From positions 1 through 55,459 of the forward strand of contig DBQO01000024.1 in assembly GCA_002305275.1 (NCBI GenBank): 55,459 nt of DNA. Direction: 5' to 3'. The position numbers and the translations under genes were made by a program. The stretch comes from Bacteroidales bacterium UBA1392 (GTDB lineage Bacteria; Bacteroidota; Bacteroidia; Bacteroidales; UBA932). The notes beneath the pieces are model-generated. The model did no database searches. It was not told the DNA's origin and saw nothing but the letters and a program-made list of their open reading frames with translations. This document shows positions 8,280-16,444 of this stretch, piece after piece; position 1 is the stretch's first letter, and every line of letters starts with the position of its first letter.

Positions 8280-9008
8280 ATGAAAAAGATTCTTACTTTT
8301 TTACTTTGCGCATCTCTTTTCTTAACGGGATGTGGCAATACGTCCAAGATGTCCAAGAGTGCAATAATGGGCGACGGTAGTGGGGTGGGAGCTGAGATAG
8401 GATCGCCAGGAGGCAAGGATACCAAGAAATCTGCTAAAGGCAGGGATACCAAAAAGAGTACCGGAAGCAAGGACACCAAGAAAACATCCGGAAGCAAGGA
8501 TACCAGGAGTGCATCCGCCGGTACGGTTCGTTCAGCCGGACCTTCTATTGGCGATATAATGGAGAATAAGGCAGCAGACATGGCCGGGATCAATGGAGTA
8601 AAGGTGGAAACCGTAAAAGATTCCAAGGGATATGAGGCCATTAAATTGACTTTCGATAGCGGTATTCTCTTTGCGACCGGTCAATATACTCTGAATCAGG
8701 CGGCAAAGGAATCTCTCTCAGAGTTTGAGAGAGAGATGAGAGATCTCCCTGAAACCAACATAGTTGTCTACGGTCACACTGACAACACCGGTACGGCAGC
8801 TGCAAACGAAAGAGTATCTCTACAACGTGCCAAAGCTGTTGCGGATTATCTTAAAAGCCTAGGTATAGAGGCAAGTAGGATTGTGTTTGAGGGCAAATCT
8901 TTTAGAGAACCCATAGCAGACAACTCTACCGCTGAAGGTCGCAGGCTCAACCGCCGTGTGGAGGTATTCGTTTATGCAAATGATATAATGATCCGAAATT
9001 CAAGGTAG
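8280..9008 (+). CDS. OmpA-family outer-membrane lipoprotein with KDTKK repeats
   Basis: A 242-residue lipoprotein. The signal peptide ends in the lipobox LTGC (Cys18). Residues ~45-78 are a basic linker with four copies of a K/R-DTKK/R motif (GKDTKK, GRDTKK, SKDTKK, SKDTRS). The C-terminal OmpA domain, from ~residue 115, contains the peptidoglycan-binding core VYGHTDNTGT, followed by NERVSLQRAKAVADYL and GRRLNRRVEVFV. It should anchor the outer membrane to peptidoglycan. The repeated linker at DNA level is a set of related 24-27-bp units and may vary in copy number between strains. It lies 34 bp after the acyltransferase gene. Confidence 0.9.
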   Translation: MKKILTFLLCASLFLTGCGNTSKMSKSAIMGDGSGVGAEIGSPGGKDTKKSAKGRDTKKSTGSKDTKKTSGSKDTRSASAGTVRSAGPSIGDIMENKAADMAGINGVKVETVKDSKGYEAIKLTFDSGILFATGQYTLNQAAKESLSEFEREMRDLPETNIVVYGHTDNTGTAAANERVSLQRAKAVADYLKSLGIEASRIVFEGKSFREPIADNSTAEGRRLNRRVEVFVYANDIMIRNSR

Positions 9009-9020
9009 TAGAAGAAATAG

Positions 9021-9728
9021 ATGAGACCTTTTTATCTGGGACTCCTATTAGCGCTATCGCTTTTCATCTCTTCCTGTTCGAGAATCAATACGGGCAGGAC
9101 CGATGGGACATATTTCTATCCTTTGGAACCCTTTACCGGGGTCAAAGTCGGAGATGATGTTTTTACCAGGATTTACGTGCAGCCAGGTGAGTCAGGCATA
9201 GAGATAATTTGCGATGAAAATATACGGAATTATCTCTATGGCAAGATACTGAATGGAGTTTTGCATTTTGGTGTGAAAAGTGGTGCCATTCCAGGGGCGA
9301 GCGTAGATATGGAGGTGAGGATATATACTGAGACTCTGAGTTACCTTGAAGTCGGTGACAATACCCCTGTCGGTATCTATGGGGATGTTTCCGGTGACCT
9401 TGAAATCAAATTGACCGGCAATAGCAATGTAAGATGCAATTCCATGGATTTAAATAATCTGACTATCATTGCTACAGGAGGTGGCGCAGTCTTGAAGGGC
9501 AAGGCTGATAAAGCGGTTATAAATTGCTATTCAGGGGCTTCAATTATGGATTTCAATTTTTCGATAGAAGATCTCATCATCTATATGTCCGGTGCGAGCA
9601 GAGCCGAGTTGACGGTAAATAATACAATTAATGCAGATTTGAGGGGAGGAAGTACTTTCACTTACAGGGGCGAAGCTTATGTACAAACGAAAAAGCTCAG
9701 CGGAGGCTCCGTGCTGAATAAAGATTAA
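9021..9728 (+). CDS. GIN-domain (DUF2807-like) lipoprotein
   Basis: A 235-residue lipoprotein with signal peptide and lipobox ISSC (Cys19). The body is a run of short beta strands with the features of the GIN/DUF2807 'head domain' family: EPFTGVKVGDDVFTRIYVQPG near the front, then GDLEIKLTGNSNVRC and repeated strand-turn units with Gly/Ser-rich turns. Proteins of this family are common surface or periplasmic beta-helix proteins in Bacteroidota with no settled role. The gene follows the OmpA-like lipoprotein by 12 bp and is the last before the lysine operon, so the two lipoproteins are probably co-transcribed. Confidence 0.82.
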   Translation: MRPFYLGLLLALSLFISSCSRINTGRTDGTYFYPLEPFTGVKVGDDVFTRIYVQPGESGIEIICDENIRNYLYGKILNGVLHFGVKSGAIPGASVDMEVRIYTETLSYLEVGDNTPVGIYGDVSGDLEIKLTGNSNVRCNSMDLNNLTIIATGGGAVLKGKADKAVINCYSGASIMDFNFSIEDLIIYMSGASRAELTVNNTINADLRGGSTFTYRGEAYVQTKKLSGGSVLNKD

Positions 9729-9735
9729 AATAATC

Positions 9736-9766
9736 TTGGAAATCGTGATGAATTTGATTAATTTTG
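9736..9766 (+). promoter_or_regulatory. Promoter of the lysine-fermentation operon
   Basis: TTG at 9736-9738 and TAATTTTG at 9759-9766, 20 bp apart, match the Bacteroidota promoter form. The start point would be near 9773, giving a leader of about 65 nt before ctfA. The -7 box overlaps the left arm of the large inverted repeat at 9760-9805. Confidence 0.6.
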
Positions 9767-9805
9767 CGGATTGCGTTAAACATAGTTTAACAAATCCGCA
9801 AAATT
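9760..9805. promoter_or_regulatory. Long interrupted palindrome at the lysine operon start
   Basis: The left arm (9760-9780) is AATTTTGCGGATT, then GC, then GTTAAA. The loop is CATAG (9781-9785). The right arm (9786-9805) is TTTAAC, A, then AATCCGCAAAATT. Nineteen base pairs form with only a 2/1 internal bulge. No T-run follows, and the left arm overlaps the -7 box, so an operator or a 5'-leader structure is more likely than a terminator of the upstream lipoprotein gene, though termination cannot be excluded. Confidence 0.6.
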
Positions 9806-9837
9806 GCTTTTAGCTGAACAATTAAATTATCTATGAT

Positions 9838-10488
9838 ATGAAAAAAACTATTTCTCTTAAGGATGCCGTTGCAATGGTAAAAGACGGCGCTACAATTATG
9901 GTTGGAGGCTTCCTCGGTACTGGAGCTCCTGCGCAGTTGGTTGATGCTCTTGTGGAGAGCGGAGTCAAGGATCTTACAGTGATTGCCAACGACACGGTAT
10001 TTGATGGAAAGGGCTGGGGCAAATTGATTGAGAACCGCCAGGTTAAGAAGATTATATCCTCCTATATCGGAGGTAATGCTGCATCCATTGATCAGATGAA
10101 CGCGGGTGAAACGGAGGTCGAACTGGTACCGCAGGGTACTCTTGCGGAGCGTATTCGTGCCAAGGGTGCAGGTCTTGGCGGAGTGTTGACACCCACCGGT
10201 CTGGATACCGTAGTTGAGAAAGGTAAGAAGAGAATTACCATTGATGGAAAGGACTACCTGTTGGAGAAGCCTCTTGGAGCTGATTTTGCGTTAATCGGCG
10301 GTTCGGTGGTAGATGAATCGGGTAATGTATTTTACAGGGGTACCACGCGCAATTTCAACCCCACAATGGCGCAGGCTGCCGATGTTGTAATTGTGGAAGC
10401 GGAAAAAATAGTTCCTGTAGGCGAACTGGCCCCTGAGGTTATCCACACCCCTTTTATTTTTGTAGACTACATCTATGTAAAACAATAA
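9838..10488 (+). CDS. ctfA: Butyrate/acetoacetate CoA-transferase, subunit A
   Basis: A 216-residue alpha subunit of a family I CoA-transferase. It shows the CoA-binding loop GGFLGTGAPAQL (residues 23-34) and LVPQGTLAERIRAKGAG. With subunit B (18819-19478) it should transfer CoA from butyryl-CoA to the acetoacetate released by Kce, yielding butyrate and acetoacetyl-CoA. It is the first gene of the lysine operon, while its partner is eight genes downstream. This split, as I remember it, also occurs in Porphyromonas gingivalis. The ATG at 9838 follows an A+T-rich leader without a Shine-Dalgarno site. Confidence 0.9.
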   Translation: MKKTISLKDAVAMVKDGATIMVGGFLGTGAPAQLVDALVESGVKDLTVIANDTVFDGKGWGKLIENRQVKKIISSYIGGNAASIDQMNAGETEVELVPQGTLAERIRAKGAGLGGVLTPTGLDTVVEKGKKRITIDGKDYLLEKPLGADFALIGGSVVDESGNVFYRGTTRNFNPTMAQAADVVIVEAEKIVPVGELAPEVIHTPFIFVDYIYVKQ

Positions 10489-10520
10489 TCAGACAATAAC
10501 AGATTTTAAAGAAACTATTT

Positions 10521-10907
10521 ATGACAAACAAATCAATGATCAGAGTACGTATGAGCTCACAAGATGCTCATTACGGCGGTAACTTGGTTGATGGCGCCAA
10601 AATGCTTCAGCTTTTCGGTGATGTCGCTACCGAACTTTTGGTTAAACGCGACGGTGATGAGGGTCTCTTCAAAGCCTATGATATGGTAGAATTCTTTGCT
10701 CCCGTCTATGCCGGTGAGTTTATTGAAGCAGTAGGAGAGATTGTTTCCGAAGGCAATTCTTCCAGGAAAATGGTATTTGAGGCCCGCAAGGTGATTGTTC
10801 CCCGTCACGATATCAGCGATTCAGCTGCAGACTTTCTCGAAGAGCCCATCGTTGTTTGCCGTGCAAGCGGTACATGTGTAACACCTAAATCTTGTCAGAG
10901 AAAATAA
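10521..10907 (+). CDS. kal: L-3-aminobutyryl-CoA ammonia-lyase (Kal)
   Basis: A 128-residue single hotdog-fold protein (YGGNLVDGAKMLQLFGDVAT, FFAPVYAGEFIEAVGEI). In the lysine pathway Kal removes ammonia from L-3-aminobutyryl-CoA to give crotonyl-CoA. Family assignment rests on length, fold motifs and its place directly before kce and kdd. Isolated hotdog proteins are hard to assign, but this context is diagnostic. The stop is only 2 bp before the kce start, so the two are probably translated together. Confidence 0.9.
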   Translation: MTNKSMIRVRMSSQDAHYGGNLVDGAKMLQLFGDVATELLVKRDGDEGLFKAYDMVEFFAPVYAGEFIEAVGEIVSEGNSSRKMVFEARKVIVPRHDISDSAADFLEEPIVVCRASGTCVTPKSCQRK

Positions 10908-10909
10908 TT

Positions 10910-11737
10910 ATGGATAAACTTATCATTACTGCCGCTATATGCGGCGCCGAGGTTACTAAGGAGCAGAATCCTGCGGTTCCCTATACTGTTGATGAAATTG
11001 TACGTGAGGCTAAGTCTGCGGTTGATGCCGGGGCAGCTATCGTGCATCTTCATGTTCGTGAGGATGATGGCACGCCTACTCAGAGCAAGGCACGCTTTAA
11101 AGAGTGTATTGATGCTATCTATAAAGTCTGCCCTGACGTTATTCTTATTCCTTCCACCGGAGGTGCAGTAGGTATGACAGCTGAAGAGAGACTTCAGCCG
11201 ACTGAACTTTTCCCTGAAATGGCAACCCTTGATTGCGGAACCTGTAACTTTGGTGACGAAGTATTTGAAAACACAATACCCATGATGCGTGATTTCGGCA
11301 AAAGGATGCTGGAAAACAACATTAAGCCTGAGTACGAGTGCTTTGAAATGGGACACCTGGATACGATACTTACCATGGCTCGCAAAGGCGAGGTCCCCGG
11401 TCATCCCATGCACTTCAACTTTGTCCTCGGCGTACCCGGTTGTATGTCTGCAACCATCCCCAATCTCTGTTGGCTGGTGAATGCCATTCCTGCAGGCAGC
11501 ACCTGGTGTGCTACAGGTATTGGTCGTCACAATTTTACTCTTGTTGCCCCCGCAATCTCCATGGGCGGTAATGTGAGGGTTGGATTTGAAGATAGTCTTT
11601 ATCTCAGTAGGGGAGTTCTTGCAAAATCCAATGGAGAACTTGTTGCAAAGGTTGTAAGATTGGCCAAAGAACTTGGTCGCGAGGTTGCAACCCCCGCCGA
11701 AGCACGCCAAATCCTTGGGTTGGCTCCAAGACAGTAA
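10910..11737 (+). CDS. kce: 3-keto-5-aminohexanoate cleavage enzyme (Kce)
   Basis: A 275-residue zinc-dependent TIM-barrel enzyme of the BKACE (DUF849) family. It condenses 5-amino-3-oxohexanoate with acetyl-CoA and splits it to acetoacetate and L-3-aminobutyryl-CoA. The metal-binding HLH is at residues 46-48 (AIVHLHVRE), with Glu14 in CGAEVTKEQNP. The frame is open upstream to a TTG at 10892, but that overlaps kal. The ATG at 10910 gives the family N-terminus MDKLIITAAICGAEVTK and normal length. Confidence 0.95.
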   Translation: MDKLIITAAICGAEVTKEQNPAVPYTVDEIVREAKSAVDAGAAIVHLHVREDDGTPTQSKARFKECIDAIYKVCPDVILIPSTGGAVGMTAEERLQPTELFPEMATLDCGTCNFGDEVFENTIPMMRDFGKRMLENNIKPEYECFEMGHLDTILTMARKGEVPGHPMHFNFVLGVPGCMSATIPNLCWLVNAIPAGSTWCATGIGRHNFTLVAPAISMGGNVRVGFEDSLYLSRGVLAKSNGELVAKVVRLAKELGREVATPAEARQILGLAPRQ

Positions 11738-11780
11738 TCATTTATAAACAATAATTCAATTTAATCATAATAACACAACG

Positions 11781-12821
11781 ATGAAAAAAGGTAACAAATA
11801 TGGAACGCACCGCGTAATTGAGCCTAAGGGCGTTCTACCTCAGCCGGCAAATAAGATTGACAATAACATGGACGAGATCTATGACAATGAGATCCTCATT
11901 GACGTTCAGACTCTCAATATCGATTCGGCTTCATTTACCGATATTGCCAATTTCTGTAATCACGACAAGGAAGAGATGAAGAAGGAGATATTTCTCAATG
12001 TCGAACTACAGGGCAAACATCGCAATCGTCGTACAGGTTCCGGAGGCATGCTGCTCGGCAGAGTTGAAAAAATCGGTGATGCACTTATTGGCAAGACCGA
12101 CCTCAAGGTAGGTGATAAGATTGCTACTCTTGTATCTCTCTCTTTGACCCCCCTTCGGATTGACGAGATTCTTGAAATCCGTGAAGATGTAGATCAGGTG
12201 GACATCAAGGGTAAAGCAATTCTTTTCGAGAGTGGAATCTACGCAAAGATACCTACGGATATGCCTGAAAAACTGGCTCTTTCGGCTCTTGACGTTGCAG
12301 GTGCTCCTGCACAAACTGCAAAGCTTTGCAGGCCCGGTGATACTGTTCTCATTATCGGAGCAGGTGGAAAATCAGGTATGCTTTGCTGCTACGAGGCAAA
12401 GAAACGTGTAGGCGTAACGGGTAAGGTTATCGGCATGACTCATAGCCAAAGGTCAACAAAACGCATGGAAGACCTCGGTTTCTGTGATGTTGTATTTGCA
12501 GGTAATGCAAACGATCCTATCGCAATGTATGAGAAGATTTCCGAGCTTACCGGCGGAAAGATGGTTGATGTGACCATAAACAACGTAAACGTTCCCGATA
12601 CTGAGATGACCTCCATTCTTTGTACCAAGAATGATGGTATCATCTATTTCTTCTCTATGGCAACGAGCTTTACAAAAGCGGCTCTAGGTGCTGAAGGCGT
12701 GGGTAGCGACGTTACCATGATCATAGGTAACGGTTACACCAAAGGTCACGCTGAAATCACTCTCCAATTACTCAGAGAGAGCGAAAAACTGAGAAATATA
12801 TTTACCGAACTTTACGCATAA
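11781..12821 (+). CDS. kdd: L-erythro-3,5-diaminohexanoate dehydrogenase (Kdd)
   Basis: A 346-residue NAD(P)-dependent oxidative deaminase that converts 3,5-diaminohexanoate to 5-amino-3-oxohexanoate and ammonia. The N-terminus GTHRVIEPKGVLPQPA is typical of the family. A medium-chain-dehydrogenase-like Rossmann fold is seen at VLIIGAGGKSGMLCCYEAKK (~residues 190-209). It lies 43 bp after kce and 10 bp before kamA. The length and context agree with the known enzyme. Confidence 0.95.
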   Translation: MKKGNKYGTHRVIEPKGVLPQPANKIDNNMDEIYDNEILIDVQTLNIDSASFTDIANFCNHDKEEMKKEIFLNVELQGKHRNRRTGSGGMLLGRVEKIGDALIGKTDLKVGDKIATLVSLSLTPLRIDEILEIREDVDQVDIKGKAILFESGIYAKIPTDMPEKLALSALDVAGAPAQTAKLCRPGDTVLIIGAGGKSGMLCCYEAKKRVGVTGKVIGMTHSQRSTKRMEDLGFCDVVFAGNANDPIAMYEKISELTGGKMVDVTINNVNVPDTEMTSILCTKNDGIIYFFSMATSFTKAALGAEGVGSDVTMIIGNGYTKGHAEITLQLLRESEKLRNIFTELYA

Positions 12822-12831
12822 ATTTGAGGAT

Positions 12832-14082
12832 ATGAATTTATCAAGAAGAAAAGAACTTTTTCCTGAGGTTGCCGATGCCCAGTGGGATGACTGGAAATGG
12901 CAGGTAAAAAACAGGATCGAGACTCTTGACCAACTCAAACAATACGTTAAACTTACTCCCGAGGAGGAAGAGGGTGTCAAAAAGACACTCTCTACCCTCA
13001 GGATGGCAATTACCCCTTATTACCTTTCCCTTATAAATCCTGATGACTCCAATGATCCCGTTCGCAAACAGGCAATCCCTACCGGTGCGGAGACACATCA
13101 GTCAGCAGCAGATCTTCTCGACCCTCTACATGAGGATGAGGATTCCCCAACTCCAGGTCTTACTCACAGATATCCGGACAGAGTACTGCTTCTGATCACC
13201 GACATGTGCTCAATGTATTGTCGTCACTGTACCAGAAGACGTTTTGCCGGTCAGAAAGATGCTGAGAGTCCATCTGAGAGGATTGATAAGGCTATAGATT
13301 ATATCGCCCGTACTCCACAGGTGAGGGACGTACTCCTTTCCGGAGGTGATGCTCTCATGGTTAGCGATGCCAAACTTGAAAATATAATAAAGAGGCTCCG
13401 TGCAATACCGCATGTAGAGATTATCCGTATCGGCTCAAGAGTACCGGTAGTTTGCCCTCAGCGTATTACTGATGATCTGGTCAATATGCTTAAAAAGTAT
13501 CATCCCATATGGCTTAACACACACTTCAACCATCCAAATGAGGTGACTGAAGAGTCCGCAAAGGCTTGTGCAAAACTTGCCGATGCAGGTGTTCCTCTTG
13601 GCAACCAGTCAGTTCTGCTGCGCGGTATTAATGACTGTGTTCACGTGATGAAGAAGCTGGTTCATGAGCTTGTCAAGATTCGCGTACGTCCTTATTATAT
13701 CTATCAGTGCGACCTCTCAATGGGTCTTGAACATTTCCGAACCCCTGTTTCAAAGGGTATCGAGATTATGGAAGGTCTCAGAGGCCATACCTCAGGTTAT
13801 GCCGTGCCTACCTTCGTGGTAGATGCTCCGGGTGGCGGTGGTAAGACCCCGGTAATGCCTCAATATGTGATTTCTCAAGCCCCCGGCAAAGTGGTACTGC
13901 GCAACTTCGAAGGTGTGATTACTACTTATACCGAGCCTGACGAATATCATTTTGAGTGTAATTGTAAGGAGTGCCGCAAAGAGTCTGAGAAACCATTCGA
14001 TGGGGTTGTTGCTCTATTGGAAGGCCAGCAAATGGCCATTGAACCGGCATTTCTACAGCGTAAGGAGCGTAGTAAGCACTAG
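12832..14082 (+). CDS. kamA: L-lysine 2,3-aminomutase
   Basis: A 416-residue radical SAM, PLP-dependent enzyme converting L-lysine to L-beta-lysine, the first step of the pathway. The [4Fe-4S]/SAM motif is CSMYCRHC (Cys126, Cys130, Cys133). The PLP lysine is in DAPGGGGKTP (about Lys338). The C-terminal CNCKEC (Cys376, 378, 381) fits the zinc site that holds lysine 2,3-aminomutase subunits together, and this separates it from EF-P lysine mutase (EpmB), which lacks the C-terminal part. The stop is 4 bp before kamB. Confidence 0.97.
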   Translation: MNLSRRKELFPEVADAQWDDWKWQVKNRIETLDQLKQYVKLTPEEEEGVKKTLSTLRMAITPYYLSLINPDDSNDPVRKQAIPTGAETHQSAADLLDPLHEDEDSPTPGLTHRYPDRVLLLITDMCSMYCRHCTRRRFAGQKDAESPSERIDKAIDYIARTPQVRDVLLSGGDALMVSDAKLENIIKRLRAIPHVEIIRIGSRVPVVCPQRITDDLVNMLKKYHPIWLNTHFNHPNEVTEESAKACAKLADAGVPLGNQSVLLRGINDCVHVMKKLVHELVKIRVRPYYIYQCDLSMGLEHFRTPVSKGIEIMEGLRGHTSGYAVPTFVVDAPGGGGKTPVMPQYVISQAPGKVVLRNFEGVITTYTEPDEYHFECNCKECRKESEKPFDGVVALLEGQQMAIEPAFLQRKERSKH

Positions 14083-14086
14083 GATT

Positions 14087-15031
14087 ATGCCCTTTGTTGA
14101 TGAGATACTCAAATACCGCAGCGTATCCATTGTCGGTCTTGAGAAGAATACAGGAAAGACTGAGTGTCTCAATTATATTATAAATAGGCTGCCAACCGAT
14201 TATTTTTCGGTGGCGGTGACATCAATCGGACTTGACGGGGAGTCACTCGATCAGGTGACTTCCACCGCCAAACCCGAGATAACTATGAGGGAAGGGATGT
14301 TTTTCGGAACCAGCGAAAAACATTATCGTGAAAGGAAGATTATTTCAGAGTTGTTTGATGTGAGTGATATGACCACAGCTTTGGGGCGTGTGGTAACTGC
14401 AAAAGCACTACAGGAGGGTAAAGTCCTTCTTTCCGGCCCATCTTCCGGAAGTGCGCTTAAAAGATGGATGAGTTCATTGAATGATTTCGGTATAGACCTG
14501 ATACTGGTAGACGGAGCCCTATCAAGGCTCAGCACTGCATCCCCGGCTATTAGCGAGGCGATGGTACTATCGACCGGAGCCGCTTTTTCAGCCAATATCA
14601 AGGATCTGGTTTCAAAGACGGCGTTTGTCATTGACCTGATTAATTTGCCTCTTTTTACAGGCAAGGAAACGGAAACGGAAATTTCCTCATTTTCAGACCT
14701 TGGTACGGATGTAATCAAAAAACACACTGTGATAGGGGTAGAGGGTGCACTGACGAACAGATTGCTTCAAGCGGTCAAGAATGAACTTCCTAAAGGCGAA
14801 AAAGAGCTGGTAGTCCACGATTTCACCCGCATTTTCGTCTCCCCGGACCTCTACAGATCCTTTATCAGGAGAGGAGGCAGGATATCGGTGCGGATGAAGA
14901 GCAAATTGATAGCCGTTTGTGTCAATCCGGTCGCTCCCAATGGCATCGTACTTGATTCCGACCTTCTGTGTAGCACACTCTCAGCAGCTATCGGTCTGCC
15001 CGTATATGATATTGTGAAGAATAGAGAATAA
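14087..15031 (+). CDS. kamB: KamB, proposed lysine 5,6-aminomutase reactivase subunit
   Basis: A 314-residue protein of the conserved hypothetical family always found between kamA and kamC. The only clear motif is a P-loop near the N-terminus, VGLEKNTGKTE (residues ~16-26), so nucleotide binding is likely. The open frame extends back to 13952 inside kamA. The ATG at 14087, 4 bp after the kamA stop, is the credible start. From memory, KamB and KamC are named as the two subunits of a factor that reactivates the B12-dependent lysine 5,6-aminomutase by exchanging damaged cofactor. That role is knowledge of the family name, not seen here. Confidence 0.8.
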   Translation: MPFVDEILKYRSVSIVGLEKNTGKTECLNYIINRLPTDYFSVAVTSIGLDGESLDQVTSTAKPEITMREGMFFGTSEKHYRERKIISELFDVSDMTTALGRVVTAKALQEGKVLLSGPSSGSALKRWMSSLNDFGIDLILVDGALSRLSTASPAISEAMVLSTGAAFSANIKDLVSKTAFVIDLINLPLFTGKETETEISSFSDLGTDVIKKHTVIGVEGALTNRLLQAVKNELPKGEKELVVHDFTRIFVSPDLYRSFIRRGGRISVRMKSKLIAVCVNPVAPNGIVLDSDLLCSTLSAAIGLPVYDIVKNRE

Positions 15032-15032
15032 T

Positions 15033-16385
15033 ATGACATTTAAAGAGATAATAGACTCCCCTTGCGGCATTCGATATTGCTTTGATTTGCTTGAACTGCA
15101 ATCCGGCTATGCCCGCAAATATCTCCTCGACAGCAGGATGATGACCACTGCCGACGAGATAATGGAAGCATATGCCTCTCTGGACAAATTCACTTCTCTG
15201 CTCGAAAAAGAACCTTCCCTGATACAAAATCTCCAATTCAGACTCCAGGGATTACGCAACATCTCCAATACCCTCATTTCATTGGAAGAGGGATCTGCGC
15301 TGGATGATATTGAATTTTTTGAAATCAAGCATCTTGCTTTGCTGGGAGATGAGGTGAAACAACTCTTCTCCAAGGGGGAAATCTCCAATGAGTGGACCAC
15401 TTTCGATCTCGACAATATAATCCGTATTTTGGATCCTGACGGCCTCAAAATAGGCACTTTTTATGTATATGACTCCTATTCGATGGAATTACGCAAGCTC
15501 AGAAGGGAGTTGGAAAGCGATCCCGATAATGAGGAGCTTAAAGATAGCCTGGCCAACGAGGAGGAGAGGATAAAAAGGGTTCTTTGTAACCTACTCAGAC
15601 CTTATGCAGCCGAACTAACAAACTTGCTACATGCTCTTGCCGAGCTGGATATCCTGATTTCCAAAGCAATACAGCGCAAAAAGGAGTCATTTACAATACC
15701 AACGGTAGGGACCGGTTCCTCTTTTGAGGGTCTGTTTCATCCGGAGGTTAAATCCATCCTTGCACAGAAGGGAAAAATCTTCCAGAAAGTCTCTTTTCGA
15801 TATAATCCCGGGGAGCCCGGTATCATAATAGGAGCCAACATGGGTGGTAAGACCGTAGCTTTGAAGAGCCTATGCCTCTGCCAATATCTATTTCAGTTCG
15901 GTTTTGCCGTTCCTGCGGAGAGGGCTGAGATGGTGCCGGTAGATAATATAGTTTTCTGTTTTGGTGACGATCAGGACCAGCAGAAGGGACTCTCTTCTTT
16001 TGCAGCAGAGATATTGCGTATAGATCGGATGATTGCAATGGTGGAGAGCGGTGCCAAAACGCTTGCTCTCGTTGACGAACCGGCCCGTACCACCAACCCT
16101 ACCGAGGGTAGTGCACTGGTCTCTTCTCTACTCCGAATACTCAGCAATTACCCTAATCTCTCCCTGGTACTAACTACTCACTACAATGTAGATAGTAGTG
16201 CAAGGTGCTGGAGAGTTAAAGGGCTGGTAGAGGATGAGAAGGGCTATGAACGGCTCAAAATGGATTACTCTTTAACTGAGTCTCCCGACAACGAAGTACC
16301 CCACGAGGCGCTTAACATAGCTCGCAAGCTTGGAGTAAGTCCCCGATGGCTTGACGAGGCAACAAAAATACTAGACACACAATAA
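15033..16385 (+). CDS. kamC: KamC, MutS-related ATPase, proposed lysine 5,6-aminomutase reactivase ATPase
   Basis: A 450-residue protein with a MutS-like C-terminal ATPase: Walker A GANMGGKT (267-274), Walker B-like TLALVDEPARTTNPTEGSAL and the switch TTHYN. The N-terminal ~240 residues resemble the MutS core/lever helices, but there is no mismatch-recognition domain, so it is not a DNA repair MutS. Its start overlaps the kamB stop region by spacing (1 bp gap) and kamD follows, which points to service of the aminomutase. The reactivase role is from family naming. Confidence 0.85.
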   Translation: MTFKEIIDSPCGIRYCFDLLELQSGYARKYLLDSRMMTTADEIMEAYASLDKFTSLLEKEPSLIQNLQFRLQGLRNISNTLISLEEGSALDDIEFFEIKHLALLGDEVKQLFSKGEISNEWTTFDLDNIIRILDPDGLKIGTFYVYDSYSMELRKLRRELESDPDNEELKDSLANEEERIKRVLCNLLRPYAAELTNLLHALAELDILISKAIQRKKESFTIPTVGTGSSFEGLFHPEVKSILAQKGKIFQKVSFRYNPGEPGIIIGANMGGKTVALKSLCLCQYLFQFGFAVPAERAEMVPVDNIVFCFGDDQDQQKGLSSFAAEILRIDRMIAMVESGAKTLALVDEPARTTNPTEGSALVSSLLRILSNYPNLSLVLTTHYNVDSSARCWRVKGLVEDEKGYERLKMDYSLTESPDNEVPHEALNIARKLGVSPRWLDEATKILDTQ

Positions 16386-16390
16386 CGATA

Positions 16391-16437
16391 AACTACAAAC
16401 TACAAACTACAAACTACAAACTACACACTACACACTA
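16391..16437. repeat. Short heptamer array (ACTACAA)n between kamC and kamD
   Basis: From 16392 the units read ACTACAA four times, ACTACAC twice, then a decayed ACTATTT. It fills most of the 59-bp kamC-kamD gap, the longest gap in the lysine operon. The unit is identical to units of the 34-copy array at 27361-27598. It is transcribed as part of the operon mRNA. Confidence 0.9.
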
Positions 16438-16444
16438 TTTTACG

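Noticed and set aside
9729..9837. Cobalamin or lysine riboswitch before the operon
   Set aside because: The ~65-nt leader is too short and has no cobalamin- or lysine-riboswitch core; only the long palindrome is present.
10895..11710. 271-codon minus-strand frame across kce
   Set aside because: Antisense shadow of a fully recognised gene; cysteine- and histidine-rich in a pattern expected from reversed codons.
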